A DNA stretch of 64,000 nt from positions 1,364,001 through 1,428,000 of the forward strand of contig OZ245018.1 in NCBI GenBank assembly GCA_965223825.1, written 5' to 3'. Numbering within the stretch: position 1 is the first letter of the stretch; each line of letters opens with the position of its first letter. The stretch is from CAJXQU01 sp965223825 (GTDB lineage Bacteria > Pseudomonadota > Gammaproteobacteria > CAJXQU01). Both the position numbers and the translations under genes were made by a program. The notes beneath the pieces were generated by a model. It was not told where the DNA came from and did no database searches. It saw nothing but the letters and a program-made list of their open reading frames with translations. This document shows, piece after piece, positions 25,496 to 33,763 of this stretch.

Positions 25496-26735
25496 AACGT
25501 AGCGCCTCTGCGGGTTGTGTACGCGCCGCACGCCAAGCAGGATAAATGGTCGCGAGTAAGCATAAAACAAAGGCGACTAGACCGATGTGCATGACTTCTT
25601 CCCATTGCAGATCCGACGGGACGTTGCTGATCAAATAGACATCGCCTTCCATGAATTTTGTTTGAAAGGTGTTCTCGATCCACGGCACGATATTTTCTAC
25701 ATTTAGCGCCAGTGCAACACCGCCTAAAATACCGAGCAGGGTACCGATCAGCCCAATGACGACACCTTGCACCATAAAAATCCACATGATGCTGCGCGGT
25801 GCCATGCCGAGTGTGCGTAAGATCGCGACGTCGGCTTGCTTGTCGGTGACGACCATCACCAGTGTCGAGACGATATTAAATGCAGCGACCGCGACGATCA
25901 GTGTGAGGATGACAAACATGACGGTTTGTTCTGTTTTCAGCGCTTTGAAGAAATTGGTGTGATATTGCGTCCAATCGATCACACCGTAATAACCGGGTAA
26001 TTGTTTAACCAGATCGCGGCTGATACGCGGGGCGTTGAACATGTCGTCCAGCTTTAAACGAATACCGGTAACGCCATCGTTGATCTTGAATAATTTGCCC
26101 GCATCGTCAATGTGAATTATTGCCATCGACGCATCATATTCATTCATACCGACTTCGAAAATGCCGACGACGTTAAATCGTTTCAGACGCGGGACAATTC
26201 CGGCGGGAGTTGAGTTTGGTTGCGGGGCGACGATCGTGACTTTGTCTCCGACGCGAGCTTGAAGGGAGTTCGCCAGCGCATAACCGAGAATAATGTTGTA
26301 TTTACCGGGTTCCAGATCGGTCAGATTACCGGTGACCATTTTCTCTGCGACAACTGACACCTCTGGTTCTTGCGAGGGCAATACGCCGCTAATCAGCGCG
26401 CCTTGAACGCCAGCACCGTTAGTCAACATGGCTTGTGTTTGTATGAACGGCGCAATACCGAGCACGTGATCTTGTCCTTCCAGTGTTTTTTTCAGGCTCT
26501 CCCAGTTGCGCAACGGACGGCCAGGCTCCACCACGCTGGCGTGTGCCGTCATGCCAAGAATGCGACCGCGCAGTTCATTTTCAAAACCATTCATGACGGA
26601 GAGTACGACGATCAAGGCCATCACGCCCAGCGCCACGCCGATCATAGACGTCATGGAGATGAAAGAAATAAAGTGATTACGCCGTTTGGCGCGTGTGTAT
26701 CTGAGACCGATACTGAGTTCAAGAGGACGAAACAT
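25488..26735 (-). CDS. lolF: Lipoprotein-releasing ABC transporter permease (LolC/LolE-type, single copy)
   Basis: 415 residues with one N-terminal helix, a large periplasmic domain (about 50-270) and three C-terminal helices (FVILTLIVAVAAFNIVS and two more), the FtsX/MacB topology of LolC/LolE. RRNHFISFISMTSMIGVALGV is the usual opening. Only one permease gene accompanies lolD, the arrangement called LolDF, in which a hybrid permease replaces the LolC-LolE pair. A separate second permease elsewhere cannot be excluded. Confidence 0.92.
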   Translation of the reverse strand: MFRPLELSIGLRYTRAKRRNHFISFISMTSMIGVALGVMALIVVLSVMNGFENELRGRILGMTAHASVVEPGRPLRNWESLKKTLEGQDHVLGIAPFIQTQAMLTNGAGVQGALISGVLPSQEPEVSVVAEKMVTGNLTDLEPGKYNIILGYALANSLQARVGDKVTIVAPQPNSTPAGIVPRLKRFNVVGIFEVGMNEYDASMAIIHIDDAGKLFKINDGVTGIRLKLDDMFNAPRISRDLVKQLPGYYGVIDWTQYHTNFFKALKTEQTVMFVILTLIVAVAAFNIVSTLVMVVTDKQADVAILRTLGMAPRSIMWIFMVQGVVIGLIGTLLGILGGVALALNVENIVPWIENTFQTKFMEGDVYLISNVPSDLQWEEVMHIGLVAFVLCLLATIYPAWRAARTQPAEALRYE

Positions 26736-26795
26736 GGCGTGCATTATAGCCATGCTTATTGTCTTTGCCTAATGAAACAAGCTAGTCTTGCGCGC

Positions 26796-27476
26796 ATGAA
26801 TATTCTTGCTTTAGAGACGGCCACGGAAGCGTGTTCTGCCGCACTGAAAATTGACGACGATGTGATCACACGGTTTGAGATCGCGCCGCGAAAACATACG
26901 CAACGTCTATTACCGATGATCAATGAAATTATGGCAGAAGCGGGTTGTTTACCAACGCAACTCGATGGCATCGCATTTGGGCGTGGCCCCGGTGCGTTTA
27001 CCGGAGTGCGTATTGCGACAGGCGTAGTGCAAGGCATGGCGCTTGGTTTGGATATTCCTGTTGTGCCGGTATCAACATTAGCGGCAATGGCGCAAGGTGC
27101 TTATCGACTGCATCAAGCAACACGTGTGATCAGCGCCATTGATGCGCGCATGAATGAAGTCTATTGGGCCGGTTACGCGATGAATGATGAGCAAATGAAC
27201 TGCGTGATCGAAGAGGGGATTTATTCAGCCGAAGCGGCCGTGTTTACAAATTCTGGAACAGATGACCTAACGACGTGGTTAGGCGTCGGCAGTGGCTGGG
27301 CGGAATATCATGAACGTCTCCTCGCTCGGCCAGAACTGGAAACGATCAACTGGACCGGGGATTTTTACCCTGATGCGCAAGATGTGCTGACCCTTGCGAT
27401 CAGAGCGTTTGCGAATAATGAAGCGGTGACGGTGGATGAGGTCTCGCCAGTTTACCTGCGCGATAAAGTTGTGTGA
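26796..27476 (+). CDS. tsaB: tRNA t6A modification protein TsaB
   Basis: 226 residues of the ASKHA fold. MNILALETATEACSAAL opens it, and GRGPGAFTGVRIATGVVQGMAL is the TsaB/YeaZ signature. It partners TsaD, TsaE and TsaC to make N6-threonylcarbamoyladenosine on ANN-decoding tRNAs. It is divergent from lolF with a 60-bp gap. No strong ribosome site is visible before the ATG. Confidence 0.93.
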   Translation: MNILALETATEACSAALKIDDDVITRFEIAPRKHTQRLLPMINEIMAEAGCLPTQLDGIAFGRGPGAFTGVRIATGVVQGMALGLDIPVVPVSTLAAMAQGAYRLHQATRVISAIDARMNEVYWAGYAMNDEQMNCVIEEGIYSAEAAVFTNSGTDDLTTWLGVGSGWAEYHERLLARPELETINWTGDFYPDAQDVLTLAIRAFANNEAVTVDEVSPVYLRDKVV

Positions 27477-27553
27477 TGGTGAAGCGGATCATTGCGCGAC
27501 TGAGAGTTAATTGCTGGGTTATCAGCCTGATTGGTTTTAGTTAAGCCTTTTAT

Positions 27554-28330
27554 TTAAACCGGCAACCTTTCTATCCGAGTCTCGATTTCACCATTTTCTT
27601 TTAGCAATAAATAACGATATCCAGGTTGTAACGCATCCAGCGTAAATTCGCGTGCACCGGGTTCAAACTGCGCGCAGGTGGACGGCGTCCCGAGTAATCT
27701 CACGTTATTCCTGATCGACTCAAAGTGTTGATGAATATGTCCCCAGATGATGCCGCGAACGTGTTGGAACTGATCGACAATCTCAAAAAATGCCTCAGGG
27801 TTTTCCAGCATCATGCTGTCCATCCACGGGCTATTGATCGACACTGGATGGTGATGCAGGCAGATCAGGGCATGTTTCTCTGTCGATTCGCTTAATGCGG
27901 TTTCCAGCATGCGTAAATCAGTATTATCCAATCTGCCGCCGTGGGATTCGGGCTTCCAACTATCCAAATAGATGATCCGCCAGTGTGCGTGATCAGAATG
28001 CGTGGCGAATTGTAGCGGTGTGTCCATAAAGGCTCGCGCCATCATACTAGGGTCATCATGATTGCCCGGAAGCGTAAAAATTGGCCCCGTGAGCGTGGCC
28101 AGTCCTTCAACCACACGTTCGTATGCTTTCTCGTTGGCGTGTTGGACCAGATCGCCACTGGCGACGATCAGATCATATTCGGGATCGTTTTGCTGGAGCA
28201 GGGCGATCACATCTGCGAGGGATTGCTTTGTGTCGACCTCATCAAAGGATTCATCGTCATTTGCAAAAATGTGTAAATCCGAGATCTGCAAAAGCACAAG
28301 ATCGGACGCTTTTTCCTTCTTAAGACTCAT
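27554..28330 (-). CDS. cpdA: 3',5'-cyclic-nucleotide phosphodiesterase CpdA-like
   Basis: About 258 residues of metallophosphoesterase. All metal motifs are present in order: QISDLHIF, SGDLVQ, LPGNHDD, LHHHPV and GHIHQ. The TPSTCAQFEPG segment is typical of CpdA, which hydrolyses cAMP. The start is set at MSLKKEK (28330), preceded by GGAAG; an in-frame ATG at 28363 would add 11 residues. Convergent with tsaB. Confidence 0.9.
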   Translation of the reverse strand: MSLKKEKASDLVLLQISDLHIFANDDESFDEVDTKQSLADVIALLQQNDPEYDLIVASGDLVQHANEKAYERVVEGLATLTGPIFTLPGNHDDPSMMARAFMDTPLQFATHSDHAHWRIIYLDSWKPESHGGRLDNTDLRMLETALSESTEKHALICLHHHPVSINSPWMDSMMLENPEAFFEIVDQFQHVRGIIWGHIHQHFESIRNNVRLLGTPSTCAQFEPGAREFTLDALQPGYRYLLLKENGEIETRIERLPV

Positions 28331-28655
28331 TCTAGCTTTGCTTCCATAAGGCGATGAATTCATGAATTTAAACACAAGAATCGATCGATTAATAGGCTAC
28401 AACAACGCGCCAGATAGGCAGGGTGCAACACAACATGTTGTGGTTTTGGTGTTTTTGAAGCACATGCAGTGGTGTGATACCTTACGTTCCAGAAAAAGAT
28501 GAGTCGTGCGAATCAACGCCAAGTTTTTAGACATCATCATATAAAGAATAAAGGGTGGGGACGATCGGGGAATTATTTCTGACGGATCGTGTCTCAGGAG
28601 TCTGGCCTGATGAAACAAGCAGACAGTAGCAGTTTTTTTTAGGGGTAATAGAAGT
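28331..28655. other. Non-coding gap before the 98-residue ORF
   Basis: No gene seen. It contains a 14-bp palindrome, CACAACATGTTGTG (about 28428-28441), followed by GTTTTGG on the plus strand, and a T-run just before the next gene. No promoter is assigned with confidence. Confidence 0.4.
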
Positions 28656-28952
28656 ATGAGCAGCGCAAGTCAACAATCATTTTCATTACTTGAAACGCTA
28701 TTCGAACAGAGCTTTCCACGTTCTCTAAAGACACCGTCCGATCAATCAACAGGGGAATCCGTTCAGTCAGCAGCGCGAGATGAGCGAAGCATTAATATCT
28801 CCGCGTTGTCGCTTAATTCCAGTGATGCGCAACAATTAATGCATTGCTACCAACTGGCGCTGGATTATGGTGTACCGACGGCACGTCGAGCACTCGCCAT
28901 GTACCAAGCGGGTTTAGTCAAGTCAGTTGAGGTTGTCGAAAGGAAATCATAA
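28656..28952 (+). CDS. Hypothetical 98-residue protein
   Basis: A soluble, mostly helical protein with a serine-rich first half and ALDYGVPTARRALAMYQAG in the second half. No motif or family is recognised. The ORF follows AGGGGTAATAGAAGT. It is co-directional with the small DUF1289 gene 66 bp downstream, but no function can be inferred from context. Confidence 0.6.
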   Translation: MSSASQQSFSLLETLFEQSFPRSLKTPSDQSTGESVQSAARDERSINISALSLNSSDAQQLMHCYQLALDYGVPTARRALAMYQAGLVKSVEVVERKS

Positions 28953-29018
28953 ATCCGCATAGAGTGAATTTATGCTGGGGTTGTTTTCTGATCTCGCCGG
29001 ACAACATGGTCTTATTCT

Positions 29019-29201
29019 GTGTCTACTCACAACCAAACCCAGCCTGAATCTCCCTGCATTGGCTTATGCCGATTAGATAAGAATGACGTGTGTATCGGTT
29101 GCTTTCGTACGGTCAATGAGATCACGAACTGGGTGCATTATTCAGCAGAGCAACAACGCGACGTTATAACGAAATTGGATCAACGTCGTTCTGAGCTCTA
29201 A
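29019..29201 (+). CDS. DUF1289 family protein
   Basis: 60 residues with SPCIGLCRLDKNDVCIGCFR and EITNW, the four-cysteine signature of DUF1289, a probable small metal- or Fe-S-binding protein of unknown role. The start is GTG at 29019; an ATG at 29006 is out of frame. Confidence 0.85.
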   Translation: MSTHNQTQPESPCIGLCRLDKNDVCIGCFRTVNEITNWVHYSAEQQRDVITKLDQRRSEL

Positions 29202-29236
29202 CTCTGCTGACTTTCTCAAGCCGCAAAACTTATAAT

Positions 29237-30193
29237 TTAACCATTTAACGATAATGATCCGATCAGCTCTGAAACATGCTTGAGTTGATGACGTTCTAAA
29301 TACGCTGCGATGCCTTGGTTAATCTTATTGCAGACCAGCGGATCATAGAAAAGCGCCGTCCCTATTCCAATCCCCGTGGCACCGGCGATCAGAAATTCGA
29401 TAGCATCTTCCGCATTACAAATACCACCCTGACCAATGATCGGAATATTGTGTGCTTTACAGACTTGATAAACCTGATGCACTTTTAGCAAAGCCACCGG
29501 TTTGATCGCTGGGCCAGACAATCCACCTTGATTATTTCCGATAATTGGACGACGTTGCTCAATATCGATCGCCATGCCCATGAGCGTGTTGATCACCGCA
29601 AAACCGTCTGATCCAGCATCAATGCAACGACGTGCATTTTCCGCGATGTCAGTTTGGTTAGGGGAAAGTTTTGTGATCAGCGGTTTATTTGTGGCACGAC
29701 GACAAGCCTCGACCACGCGAGCTGACATGTCTGGATTATTGCCGAATGCGACGCCACCTTCTTTGACGTTGGGACAGGAAATATTGATCTCGATCGCGTC
29801 AATTGGCGAGTCATCAAACAAGCGTGTAACGGCTTCATATTCTTCAACGGTGGAGCCCGAGACATTCGCAATAAAGCGTGTTTCTGAGAAATCTAACGTT
29901 GGTAAAATCTGGTTGACGACGTGATCTGTCCCCGGATTTTGCAGGCCGATCGCGTTGATCATACCGCTCGGCGTTTCCGTTACGCGATGCGGTGCGTTGC
30001 CGAGACGTTTTTCCAGCGTGGTGCCTTTTAAGCAAACCGCGCCAACATCGCGGTTGGAAAAGCCCTCAACACGGGTATACTCTTCACCGAAGCCTACACA
30101 GCCCGATAATAAAACCAGCGGTGTTGCAAATGGCAAACCGCAGAATTCGACCGATAACCTGTCTTTGATCAAACCCTTATCCACATCTTGCAT
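29237..30193 (-). CDS. pyrD: Dihydroorotate dehydrogenase, class 1B-like
   Basis: 318 residues of FMN-binding TIM barrel. The active-site cysteine is in EINISCPNVKEGG, which marks class 1 enzymes; class 2 (quinone-linked) enzymes use serine there. GLSGPAIKPVALLKV and IGQGGICNAEDAIEFL fit class 1B, which normally needs the PyrK Fe-S/FAD subunit, but no pyrK is adjacent. The ATG at 30193 leaves only one base to the divergent trmL ATG; a TTG at about 30172 is an alternative start. Confidence 0.88.
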   Translation of the reverse strand: MQDVDKGLIKDRLSVEFCGLPFATPLVLLSGCVGFGEEYTRVEGFSNRDVGAVCLKGTTLEKRLGNAPHRVTETPSGMINAIGLQNPGTDHVVNQILPTLDFSETRFIANVSGSTVEEYEAVTRLFDDSPIDAIEINISCPNVKEGGVAFGNNPDMSARVVEACRRATNKPLITKLSPNQTDIAENARRCIDAGSDGFAVINTLMGMAIDIEQRRPIIGNNQGGLSGPAIKPVALLKVHQVYQVCKAHNIPIIGQGGICNAEDAIEFLIAGATGIGIGTALFYDPLVCNKINQGIAAYLERHQLKHVSELIGSLSLNG

Positions 30194-30194
30194 A

Positions 30195-30656
30195 ATGAAT
30201 GTCGTCCTTTATCAACCAGAAATTCCACCTAACACGGGGAATATTATACGTCTTTGTGCGAACACAGGGGCACGTCTTCACCTAATTCATCCGTTGGGAT
30301 TCCAGCTCACGGATAAAGCCTTGCGTCGTGCGGGCTTGGATTATCACGAATGGGCGGATGTTCAGCAATACGACTCGTATGAAGATTACCTCGCGAAAGC
30401 GCAACCATCACGCGTGTTTGCGTTCTCGACCAAAGGCAAGCGATTGTACACGGATGTGCCGTATGCGTCTGGTGATAGCTTGTTATTTGGCCCGGAAACG
30501 CGTGGTTTGCCAGATGACATTCTAGAAAGTTTGGGCGAGGAGGGTGTGATCAGGTTGCCTATGCGATCAGACAGTCGTAGCCTGAATTTGTCGAATACCG
30601 TCGCAATCGCGGTTTACCACACATGGTCGCAATTAGGTTTTGATGGCGCGGTGTGA
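30195..30656 (+). CDS. trmL: tRNA (cytidine/uridine-2'-O)-methyltransferase TrmL
   Basis: 153 residues of SPOUT fold (YibK/TrmL). Seen are YQPEIPPNTGNIIRLCANTG at the start, FGPETRGLP in the knot, and LPMRSDSRSLNLSNTVAIAVY at the end. It methylates the wobble nucleotide of tRNA-Leu isoacceptors. Its ATG is one base from the divergent pyrD ATG, so its promoter must lie within pyrD. Confidence 0.95.
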   Translation: MNVVLYQPEIPPNTGNIIRLCANTGARLHLIHPLGFQLTDKALRRAGLDYHEWADVQQYDSYEDYLAKAQPSRVFAFSTKGKRLYTDVPYASGDSLLFGPETRGLPDDILESLGEEGVIRLPMRSDSRSLNLSNTVAIAVYHTWSQLGFDGAV

Positions 30657-30773
30657 CATGCTCAACATACAGTGTCATTTAAATACCATAATAAAAACAC
30701 TAAAATAGCTGAAGTTTTCATTCTCAATCTCAAATTCAGTGAAACCATTTTCACTTCATCAGCAAAGTTCTCT

Positions 30774-33686
30774 ATGAAACAAACGTCTTTACTCACTTTT
30801 ATGAGTGCTGTGCTTTTCATCGGCAGCATCCTTTCGCCTGTTACCGTCGTGGCAGAAAATGCGCAATATCGACAATGGATCGAGGAAATGAAAGATCGTA
30901 GTCGTGGCCCGTTTTCACGCTTACGTTGGTTTTGTAAAGATGGCAGTATTTTAGCGCCAGAACCCTATGCCTGTAGCGATCATGGCGGTGGCACGCAGCA
31001 CGGTGAATGGACGAAAAACGTTAAACGATTACGTGATGAAGGCTATTTCATTGGAACATTATTAGCCGACGAATCGCCTGCCTTAAGCCAAGCGCCGAGT
31101 AAAAGTAATCAATTAAAACAACTGTTGATCGAGCGTTATTTAATGGCGGTGGATGACGGGTGGATCATGCGAAAATCACGTTATTATCGTGGATCCATGC
31201 AAGCAGAAGACGAAGTGCGTGGCGCACGTAACGTACTGTTGAAAATGCTAAAGTCAGATGCGTGGTTAAATGAAGGTTACCTTACGTTACTCACGGCGGT
31301 GCGATCATTACCACACGGAATCGACACCCCTTCCGTGTTGAAGATGCGTCAGATGGCTAGTGATTTGTCATCCAGTAATCGCAAATTCATGCCGACGCGT
31401 AACAAAATTCATATCGCGCCCGATCCTTCCGATGCGCAAGCCGTGAGAGATTTTGCAGAAACGCAAAGCCGATCAAAACGAAAAAAATATCTTGAACTTG
31501 CCGAACTGATTGATGAGATTTATACGCGCCAATCATTAAATGCGCCGATCACACGCTTATCAAAACGGGTGCGAGATCTTCCTGATATGTCACGTTCGTT
31601 ACGAGATATGTCTGCACGTTTGATCAGTTCACGGAATGTTGACGTTTTATTTAGTACCACTGCAAATACGCTGGCAGTGTTACGCGAACACGGGGCGAAA
31701 GTTCAAAATGCAGGTATTCGTTTAGATTTATTTGATACCAGTGTTTTATTAGAAGCAGAGCATTTTGATCTGGGGCGAGAGCTGATCGCAAGCCTAGATA
31801 ACACATCGCGAGGCAAACGGCTTGAATGGCTGAAAGCGGGTTTAACAGCGAGTTACGGTAGTGGCTTACTCTCACGGCGACAGTTAGATTCGATGCTGGC
31901 CGTTTTGGACAGGGTCGGGTCTGACAATATCCAGTTAAGTGAATATCGAAAAACATTAAATTATTTAGCGCGTGTACCCGGCTGGGCAAGTCAGAATTTA
32001 CGTCAGCATTTTTATCCAGCAATGAGTCAACTAACGGAAATTGAACCGAAAGCTGAACTGTTTATTCAAGATCAATTGCGTGGTAGTCCTTTATTCTTTT
32101 TTGTTGATGTACTCGACTCGTTACTGCAAGAAGCGAATCAACTTGCGGGTATTGAACACACGCTATTCGATGAAAAGATTGATAGCGGTTTACGCAGTTT
32201 AAACCCAGGTTTAGTGCGTGGAAAATTATACGTTGCCAGCGTTAATGGTGCTGTGAAAAATTACGATCGCAACGGTATATATTTATTACCGCAAACAGTT
32301 GCCGATCTACCACCGGTTGCAGGAATTCTCACGGCTGGTGAGGGCAACCCACTTTCTCATGTGCAATTACTCGCACGGAATTTAGGCATTCCAAACGTCA
32401 GTATTGATGAACGTTATTTGTCTAAACTGAAAAAATATGATCAAAAACAAATTGTGCTGGCAGTCAGCGCCGGCGGTACCGTACGTATTTTCGCAGACTC
32501 AGCAGAAGCAAATGCTTTATTCGAACAGGAAATAGCAGAGCCACAAACGATCATCCGACCTGATCTGGATAAAATTGATCTGGAAGATATTAATTTTATT
32601 CGATTAAGTGAGTTACGTGCGGATGATTCAGGCCGACGTGTTGGGCCAAAAGCGGCAAAACTGGGTGAGCTATATCATCATTTTCCAGAATCGGTAGCAG
32701 ATGGATTAACAATTCCTTTTGCCGTGTTTCGTAATCTTTTACAACAACCGATGCCGGGTGCTGGTAAGAGCGTTTTTTACTGGATGATTGATCAATACGA
32801 CACGATGGCGGGTTTGCCGAAAGGATCTCGTGAGCGTGATAAAGCGCAGAATAAATTCCGTGAAGAACTCAGTCAATGGATTGAAAAAGCAAATCCAGGC
32901 AGTAGTTTTAATGTGCGTTTAAAAGAAGAATTAGCATCGGTGTTTGGAGAGGATGGAAGCTATGGTGTTTTTGTAAGAAGTGACACGAATGTAGAAGACT
33001 TACCCAACTTCACAGGCGCAGGTTTAAATTTAACTGTACCGAATGTGGTGGGTGTCGAAAATATCTTTGATGCAATTTCGCGTGTTTGGGCATCACCCTT
33101 TAGCGAGCGTGCTTTTGCGTGGCGACAAGGCCATATGGAAGAGCCGCAGCACGTTTACCCATCTGTGCTCCTCATGCGCAGTGTGCCGGCGGACAAGTCT
33201 GGTGTGCTTGTCACCCACGATATTGATACCGGCGAACGTGGTTGGCTTTCCATTGCTGTAAATGAAGGTGTGGGTGGCGCTGTTGATGGACAAGCGGCTG
33301 AATCGCTAAAAGTGAATGTTGCTACTGGCGAAGTGATCCTACTCGCACAAGCGACCGCAACCATACGTCGTGTTGTCAATAAAAAAGGCGGTGTTAGTAA
33401 ACGCGCGGTCAGTGGATCAGACACGGTATTAAAACGCGACGAAATCAAACAACTGATCGAACTTGCTAATCAAGTTCCGGCTAAGTTTCCTGAAATGATG
33501 GATGAATTCGGCCAGCCAACACCTGCGGATATTGAATTTGGTTTTGTCGATGGGGCGTTACAACTCTTCCAGATCAGACCTTTTTTAGACAGTGCAGAAG
33601 CTAGAAGTAGTGCGTATTTAATAAAAATGGATGAAGAAAGCACGAAGAATCAAGATCTGATGATTGATCTAAGGGAAGTTCCATAA
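30774..33686 (+). CDS. Exported PEP-synthase-like protein with permuted domains
   Basis: 970 residues from the ATG at 30774, with a signal peptide ending near VVAENA. Residues about 40-480 are helical and unrecognised. Then comes a PEP-utiliser mobile domain with the phospho-histidine motif NPLSHVQLLARNLGIPNV, followed by a PPDK_N ATP-grasp domain (KAAKLGEL, VRSDTNVEDLPNFTGAGL, and DIEFGFVDGALQLFQIRPF). In PEP synthase the order is ATP-grasp, then mobile domain, then a PEP-binding barrel; here the order is reversed and the barrel is missing. Its function is unknown. Confidence 0.85.
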   Translation: MKQTSLLTFMSAVLFIGSILSPVTVVAENAQYRQWIEEMKDRSRGPFSRLRWFCKDGSILAPEPYACSDHGGGTQHGEWTKNVKRLRDEGYFIGTLLADESPALSQAPSKSNQLKQLLIERYLMAVDDGWIMRKSRYYRGSMQAEDEVRGARNVLLKMLKSDAWLNEGYLTLLTAVRSLPHGIDTPSVLKMRQMASDLSSSNRKFMPTRNKIHIAPDPSDAQAVRDFAETQSRSKRKKYLELAELIDEIYTRQSLNAPITRLSKRVRDLPDMSRSLRDMSARLISSRNVDVLFSTTANTLAVLREHGAKVQNAGIRLDLFDTSVLLEAEHFDLGRELIASLDNTSRGKRLEWLKAGLTASYGSGLLSRRQLDSMLAVLDRVGSDNIQLSEYRKTLNYLARVPGWASQNLRQHFYPAMSQLTEIEPKAELFIQDQLRGSPLFFFVDVLDSLLQEANQLAGIEHTLFDEKIDSGLRSLNPGLVRGKLYVASVNGAVKNYDRNGIYLLPQTVADLPPVAGILTAGEGNPLSHVQLLARNLGIPNVSIDERYLSKLKKYDQKQIVLAVSAGGTVRIFADSAEANALFEQEIAEPQTIIRPDLDKIDLEDINFIRLSELRADDSGRRVGPKAAKLGELYHHFPESVADGLTIPFAVFRNLLQQPMPGAGKSVFYWMIDQYDTMAGLPKGSRERDKAQNKFREELSQWIEKANPGSSFNVRLKEELASVFGEDGSYGVFVRSDTNVEDLPNFTGAGLNLTVPNVVGVENIFDAISRVWASPFSERAFAWRQGHMEEPQHVYPSVLLMRSVPADKSGVLVTHDIDTGERGWLSIAVNEGVGGAVDGQAAESLKVNVATGEVILLAQATATIRRVVNKKGGVSKRAVSGSDTVLKRDEIKQLIELANQVPAKFPEMMDEFGQPTPADIEFGFVDGALQLFQIRPFLDSAEARSSAYLIKMDEESTKNQDLMIDLREVP

Positions 33687-33763
33687 AGCTGTTTTACTTT
33701 TGAAAAGGTGAAATGACGTTTTTCATAGATCAATCGGTAAGTCAGGCTTGGTGAAATTTATCA

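Noticed and set aside
26370..26795. Upstream extension of the tsaB frame through lolF
   Set aside because: It runs antisense through a well-supported gene; MNILALE at 26796 matches the family start.
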